Source: Lentimicrobiaceae bacterium (GTDB lineage Bacteria > Bacteroidota > Bacteroidia > Bacteroidales > SKPS01). Taken from it: 9,611 nt of DNA. Position 1 is the stretch's first letter. Each line of letters starts with the position of its first letter. A program made the translations under genes and the position numbers. The notes under the pieces were generated by a model. It was not told the DNA's origin. It ran no database searches and saw only the letters and a list, made by a program, of their open reading frames with translations. Of this stretch, positions 5,699 through 9,611 are shown in pieces. Where the stretch lies: the NCBI GenBank assembly GCA_007119395.1, contig SKPS01000343.1, positions 1 through 9,611 on the forward strand, in the 5' to 3' direction.

Positions 5699-7909
5699 TC
5701 AGTTGCCTAATTCTGATAAAAACCTGATCCTTACCAACCGTACCTCCTCCTCATTGTACTCATCCTCCCCCAGCTCATTCAATGCCTCCTGCCAGGAATC
5801 GGTCTCTGCCTCCTCACGGAAATACTCGAAAATCTCCTCCTGATGAAACGAATCCACCACCTCATCAATGTAGTAAGAGATGTCTATACGGGTACCACTC
5901 GCCACAATGTGCTCAAGGGCTGTCAGCAACTCATCAAAATCGAGGTTCTTTGACATGGCAATGTCTTCCAATGAGTGCTTCTTGTCGATGCTTCTGATGA
6001 TATCCACCTTCAACCCCGACTTGTTCACCACCGATTTCACCACCATGTCCATCGGCCGGATGATCTCGTTCTCTTCAACATAATTCTTGATCAGCTCGAT
6101 GAAAGGCTTGCCATACTTTAATGCCTTCCCTTCACCTACTCCTGATATATGCTTGAGCTCTTCATGGGTGATCGGATATTGTATGGACATGTCCTCCAGC
6201 GAAGTGTCCTGAAAAATCACAAAAGGTGGTAAATCCTCTTTCTTAGAGATGTTTTTCCGCAAATCTTTGAGCATCACAAACAGAGTGCTATCAGCCGATG
6301 AGCTGCCCCTATGGTCACCCGATCCTGCGAAATACTCATCATCATCACCGTCGGTGTTGCCGTAGTCGTGGTCTTTGGCAAGCAAAACAGAATAAGGATT
6401 GACCATAAAGTCTTTCCCTTTTTCTGTTAGCTTCAGGATGCCGTAGTTTTCGATGTCTTTTAACAGCAAGTTCTCCACCAACGCCTGCCTGATCACAGCA
6501 TTCCAGAAATAAGTATCCTCAAAGTCGCCGGCACCCAACAAGTCAAGCTTGTCGTAACGGTGTGCTTTGATGACCGAATCGGGATTGCCTGTAAGCAGCA
6601 AGGAGATCTGCTTTGACTTGAGCAACTGTTTTGTCTCTTTCACGGCATCCAATACCAGCAAGATGTGTTCCATTGCCTCTTGACGGGGCTTAGGATGCAA
6701 GCAGTTGTCGCATGCATGACAATTATCCTCGTGGTATGGTTCACCAAAATAGTTAAGCAATTGAATTCTTCGGCAATGGGCTGATTCTGCGTATGAGACG
6801 GTCTCGAGCAGCAACTGATTGGCGATCTCCAATTCAGCTACACTCTTTGCCTGCATAATCTTCTCCATCTTCAGCATGTCATCGTAGGTGTAAAAGGCAA
6901 TGCAGTTCCCCTCAGCACCGTCACGACCGGCACGCCCGGTCTCCTGGTAGTAGGCCTCTAAACTCTTCGGCATATCGTGATGAATCACGTAACGAACATC
7001 CGGCTTGTCGATACCCATACCAAAAGCAATGGTTGCCACAATCACATCCACCTCCTCCATCAGGAACATATCCTGGTTCTTCACCCTGAGCGCTGAATCA
7101 AGACCCGCATGGTATGGTAACGCCTTGATGCCGTTCACCTGCAGGGTCTGAGCTAACTCTTCCACCTTCTTACGACTCAGACAGTAGATAATACCTGACT
7201 TCCCGGGTTGCGTTCTGATGTACTTGATGATGTCTTTCGCTACATCTTTGGTCTTTGGCCTGATCTCATAATAGAGATTGGGCCTGTTGAAAGATGTTTT
7301 AAAAACAGTGGCATCCAACATATTCAGATTTTTCTGAATGTCTTGCTGCACTTTGGGTGTAGCCGTGGCCGTTAAAGCAATCAACGGGCGCTTGCCAACC
7401 GCCTCAATGATAGAACGAATCCTGCGGTACTCCGGCCTGAAATCATGACCCCACTCCGAGATACAATGCGCCTCATCAATGGCATAAAAGGAGATCTGGA
7501 GAGTCTTCAAAAACTCTACGTTCTCCTCCTTGGTTAAAGATTCAGGTGCTACATACAGCAATTTGGTGTGCCCCGATGTAAGATCACTCTTTACCCGGGC
7601 AATCTCTGCCTTCGTTAACGAGGAGTTCAATACATGCGCAATCCCTTGCTCAGCCCCAAAATTGCGGATTGCATCCACCTGATTCTTCATCAAAGCAATC
7701 AATGGCGAAATGATAATCGCAGTACCGGGATACATGAACGCCGGCAATTGGTAACACATCGATTTGCCACCGCCCGTCGGCATGATCACAAAAGTGTCAC
7801 GCCCTTCAAGCAGGTTCCTGATCACTACCTCCTGGTTGCCCTTGAACTGGCTGAACCCAAAGATTTTCTTCAGCAACTCATGCAATGTATATTCTTTCGT
7901 CGCTTCCAT
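5699..7909 (-). CDS. recQ: ATP-dependent DNA helicase RecQ
   Basis: A 736-residue 3'-5' superfamily-2 helicase for recombination and replication-fork repair. The aromatic/Q region GFSQFKGNQ (18-26) precedes Walker A MPTGGGKS (43-50). The DEAH box is at 145-148, motif III LTATAT at 179-184, motif V ATIAFGMGIDKPDVR at 292-306 and motif VI QETGRAGRDG at 322-331. The RQC zinc ligands are Cys379, Cys397, Cys400 and Cys403, followed by the winged helix (about 410-510). An acidic Asp/Gly/Ser linker (513-541) leads to an HRDC domain (about 541-613, with GVGEGKALKYG). Residues 620-736 add a further helical segment, absent from the 609-residue E. coli RecQ, resembling the helix-turn-helix C-terminal extension of longer bacterial RecQ proteins. 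All catalytic motifs look intact. It has its own promoter candidate and is followed after 97 bases by the OmpH-like gene. Confidence 0.96.
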   Translation of the reverse strand: MEATKEYTLHELLKKIFGFSQFKGNQEVVIRNLLEGRDTFVIMPTGGGKSMCYQLPAFMYPGTAIIISPLIALMKNQVDAIRNFGAEQGIAHVLNSSLTKAEIARVKSDLTSGHTKLLYVAPESLTKEENVEFLKTLQISFYAIDEAHCISEWGHDFRPEYRRIRSIIEAVGKRPLIALTATATPKVQQDIQKNLNMLDATVFKTSFNRPNLYYEIRPKTKDVAKDIIKYIRTQPGKSGIIYCLSRKKVEELAQTLQVNGIKALPYHAGLDSALRVKNQDMFLMEEVDVIVATIAFGMGIDKPDVRYVIHHDMPKSLEAYYQETGRAGRDGAEGNCIAFYTYDDMLKMEKIMQAKSVAELEIANQLLLETVSYAESAHCRRIQLLNYFGEPYHEDNCHACDNCLHPKPRQEAMEHILLVLDAVKETKQLLKSKQISLLLTGNPDSVIKAHRYDKLDLLGAGDFEDTYFWNAVIRQALVENLLLKDIENYGILKLTEKGKDFMVNPYSVLLAKDHDYGNTDGDDDEYFAGSGDHRGSSSADSTLFVMLKDLRKNISKKEDLPPFVIFQDTSLEDMSIQYPITHEELKHISGVGEGKALKYGKPFIELIKNYVEENEIIRPMDMVVKSVVNKSGLKVDIIRSIDKKHSLEDIAMSKNLDFDELLTALEHIVASGTRIDISYYIDEVVDSFHQEEIFEYFREEAETDSWQEALNELGEDEYNEEEVRLVRIRFLSELGN

Positions 7910-7942
7910 TCAATCCATCTTTTCCAACTTTATCTCATCACG

Positions 7943-7972
7943 TAAAGTTAAGAAGAAAATTGCCCTCTTCAA
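7943..7972 (-). promoter_or_regulatory. recQ promoter candidate
   Basis: Read on the minus strand, TTG (7972-7970) is followed after 19 bases by TAACTTTA (7950-7943). The latter matches the Bacteroidota -7 consensus TAnnTTTG at seven of eight positions, and 19 bases is a normal spacing for a -33/-7 pair. It would give a leader of about 25-30 bases before the recQ ATG at 7909. Confidence 0.5.
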
Positions 7973-7992
7973 CAAAAAAGTGCTATTTTTTC

Positions 7993-8075
7993 AAAAAATT
8001 TAACAATTCATCTTTTCTCCAGCTACTTCCACCCAAACGCAAATGACATTATCACTGGGGTGTGAAAAAAAGATG
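7993..8075 (-). ncRNA. possible structured RNA or glyS terminator between glyS and recQ
   Basis: On the minus strand the sequence can fold back. Outer arms CATCTTTT (8075-8068) and AAAAGATG (8016-8009) pair over eight bases. Inside them CACCC (8062-8058) pairs with GGGTG (8034-8030) around a 23-base loop. A run of six T (minus strand, 7998-7993) follows about ten bases after the outer stem, and the T/A-run bases 7985-7999 themselves form a perfect 15-base palindrome. A consensus -7 box ends two bases before the outer arm, so a transcript could begin at the stem. It could be a small RNA, a long recQ leader or a glyS terminator. I do not recognise a known RNA family, and no ORF of note fits here. 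Confidence 0.25.
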
Positions 8076-8076
8076 G

Positions 8077-8084
8077 CAAATATA
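8077..8084 (-). promoter_or_regulatory. perfect -7 promoter element in the glyS-recQ gap
   Basis: TATATTTG on the minus strand is an exact TAnnTTTG match, 25 bases after the glyS stop. A TTTG lies upstream but only 15 bases away, shorter than usual for a -33 element. If active it would start a transcript near 8071-8074, about 160 bases ahead of recQ, at the edge of a foldback sequence. Confidence 0.4.
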
Positions 8085-8108
8085 ACAAAAAAACAGCTAC
8101 AAAGAAAG

Positions 8109-9611
8109 TTAAAAGTTTTGGTGAATGACAGTTGTCAGACTCTCAATATCAACGCGTTGCTGTTTCATCGAGTCGCGCTCACGCAGGGTAACTGAATTTT
8201 CAGACAACGTTTGATGGTCAATGGTGATCGCAAATGGAGTCCCAATCGCATCCTGGCGACGATACCGTCTGCCTATGGCATCCTTCTCGTCATACTGGCA
8301 ATGGAACTGGGTCTTGAGCACATCCATCACCTCCCTGGCTTTTTCGGGTAACCCATCTTTTTTGACCAAAGGCAGTACAGCCGCCTTCACCGGCGCCAAC
8401 TTCGGCGGTATTCTTAATACCGTGCGCACACTGCCGTCCTCCAGCTTCTCCTCCTGATAGGCATCTGACAAAATGGCCAAAAACATCCTGTCAAGACCAA
8501 TGGAGGTCTCAACGACATAAGGCACATAACTGCTGTTGAGCTCAGGGTCAAAGTACTGCATTTTCTTTCCTGAAAACTGTTGATGTGCTGATAAGTCGAA
8601 GTCAGTGCGTGAGTGGATCCCCTCCAGCTCTTTGAAACCAAAAGGAAACAGAAACTCAATGTCGGTGGCGGCATTCGCATAATGTGATAGCTTTTCGTGG
8701 TCGTGGTACCGAAATTTTCCGGCATCAATACCCAACGACAAATGCCACTCCATCCGCTTCTGCTTCCAGTAATCATACCACTCCATCTCTGAACCCGGCT
8801 TCACAAAATATTGCATCTCCATCTGCTCAAATTCTCGCATCCTGAAGATAAATTGCCTTGCAACAATCTCATTGCGAAACGCTTTTCCCACCTGTGCTAT
8901 GCCAAATGGAACTTTCATCCTGCTGCTTTTCAGCACATTCAGAAAGTTCACAAAAATGCCCTGAGCCGTTTCAGGCCTGAGATACACTACTGCCGAATCA
9001 TCATCCTGACTTAATGAGCCCATTTTGGTTGAAAACATCAGGTTAAACTGCCGCACATCGGTCCAGTTTCTGCTACCTGAAACGGGGCACGCTATCTCCA
9101 ACTCCTCTATCAAACGTTTCACATCGGCCAGGTCGTTGTTCTCCAGCGAGGTGTTCATCCTGTTGGTGATCTCGCTGATTTGCCTGCGGTATTCACTCAC
9201 ACGTGGATGTGTCTCCTCAAACTGCGCGCGATCAAACGCATCACCAAAACGCTTGGCCGCTTTTTGCGCCTCCTTCTCCACTTTCGCCTCCACCTTCGAA
9301 ACGTAATCTTCGATAAGCACATCAGCCCTGTAACGCTTCTTGCTCTCTTTGTTGTCGATCAGAGGATCATTAAATGCATCCACATGCCCGGAGGCCTTCC
9401 AGATCGTGGGATGCATAAAAATGGCACTGTCGAGACCCACAATGTTCTCGTGAAATTGCACCATAGATTGCCACCAGTACTGCCTGATGTTGTTCTTCAA
9501 CTCTACGCCGTACGGGCCGTAATCGTATACAGCACTCATCCCGTCGTATATATCGCTCGAAGGGTATACATATCCGTATTCTCTTGCATGAGCGACCAGC
9601 TTTTTAAAAAA
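8109..9611 (-). CDS. glyS: Glycyl-tRNA synthetase, alpha2 (eukaryote-like) type, 5' end missing
   Basis: This class II aminoacyl-tRNA synthetase charges tRNA-Gly in the cytosol. The reading frame is open to the right edge. The ATG at 9539 is not the start: upstream in-frame codons encode FFKKLVAHAREYGYVYPSSD and IYDG, a conserved N-terminus of this family, so only a few residues are missing. Visible elements, in order, are YDYGPYGVELKNNI (motif 1 region), a charged insertion (about residues 95-165 of the fragment), SGSRNWTDVRQFNLMF, RPETAQGIFVNF, motif 2 (GKAFRNEI to RMREFEQMEMQYF) and motif 3 (ETSIGLDRMF). The C-terminal anticodon-binding domain runs from LAPVKAAVLPLV to the end and includes GRRYRRQDAIGTPFAITID. 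It is the single-chain homodimeric form, not the GlyQ/GlyS alpha2-beta2 enzyme. The stop is followed by a 199-base gap before recQ. Confidence 0.96.
   Translation of the reverse strand, partial: FFKKLVAHAREYGYVYPSSDIYDGMSAVYDYGPYGVELKNNIRQYWWQSMVQFHENIVGLDSAIFMHPTIWKASGHVDAFNDPLIDNKESKKRYRADVLIEDYVSKVEAKVEKEAQKAAKRFGDAFDRAQFEETHPRVSEYRRQISEITNRMNTSLENNDLADVKRLIEELEIACPVSGSRNWTDVRQFNLMFSTKMGSLSQDDDSAVVYLRPETAQGIFVNFLNVLKSSRMKVPFGIAQVGKAFRNEIVARQFIFRMREFEQMEMQYFVKPGSEMEWYDYWKQKRMEWHLSLGIDAGKFRYHDHEKLSHYANAATDIEFLFPFGFKELEGIHSRTDFDLSAHQQFSGKKMQYFDPELNSSYVPYVVETSIGLDRMFLAILSDAYQEEKLEDGSVRTVLRIPPKLAPVKAAVLPLVKKDGLPEKAREVMDVLKTQFHCQYDEKDAIGRRYRRQDAIGTPFAITIDHQTLSENSVTLRERDSMKQQRVDIESLTTVIHQNF

Noticed and set aside
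5682..5701. Possible terminator after recQ (TGAT-TCCGG-ATCA followed by a T6 run on the minus strand)
   Set aside because: Only four base pairs close the loop, and the T-run is separated from the stem by several bases.
8009..8075. Resemblance of the glyS-recQ gap RNA (GGGTGGAAGTAGCTGG) to SRP RNA
   Set aside because: The conserved SRP apical sequence (GG-GGAAGG-AGCA type) is not present; only a loose GGAAG-AGC similarity is seen.
9537..9539. ATG at 9539 as the glyS start
   Set aside because: Conserved N-terminal residues (YGYVYPSSDIYDG) are encoded in frame upstream to the window edge, so the gene starts outside.

Overview
The window looks like a core-genome segment from a Bacteroidota bacterium, probably Bacteroidales or a close relative. 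Three things point there. The GldA-type ABC ATPase, the Bacteroidota-style Der C-terminus and the membrane-anchored OmpH/Skp-like protein are typical of the group. Several genes have promoter-like TAnnTTTG (-7) elements. Start codons are preceded by A/T-rich sequence rather than a Shine-Dalgarno motif. No mobile element, CRISPR array, tRNA or rRNA was seen.

Layout from left to right. (1) A plus-strand pair: the 3' end of der (ribosome-assembly GTPase) and an S4-domain Hsp15-like RNA-binding protein joined by a stop/start overlap. (2) A convergent minus-strand extended-SDR oxidoreductase whose 3' end overlaps the S4 gene by 16 bases. (3) A divergent plus-strand gldA-like ABC ATPase. (4) metK (S-adenosylmethionine synthetase) with an elaborate control region: a 19-bp Fur-box-like palindrome over the -33 region, a perfect -7 box, and a SAM-II class riboswitch aptamer that starts about where transcription should start. 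(5) A minus-strand pair convergent with metK: an inner-membrane-anchored OmpH/Skp-like protein followed by a MORN-repeat lipoprotein. (6) A minus-strand recQ helicase. (7) A 199-base gap with two promoter-like elements and a possible structured RNA. (8) A minus-strand glycyl-tRNA synthetase (eukaryote-like alpha2 type) that runs off the right edge.

Functionally most of this is housekeeping: ribosome biogenesis and rescue (der, S4 protein), translation (glyS), methyl-donor supply (metK), recombination and repair (recQ), and envelope biogenesis (OmpH-like, lipoprotein). The most noteworthy part is the metK leader, where SAM, the product of the enzyme, should feed back on its own synthesis. The leader also holds a 17-codon open reading frame whose AUG lies inside the conserved aptamer core. 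This, together with the Fur-like palindrome, suggests layered control of SAM synthesis by SAM and possibly by metal or redox state. The second most noteworthy part is the foldback sequence between glyS and recQ.
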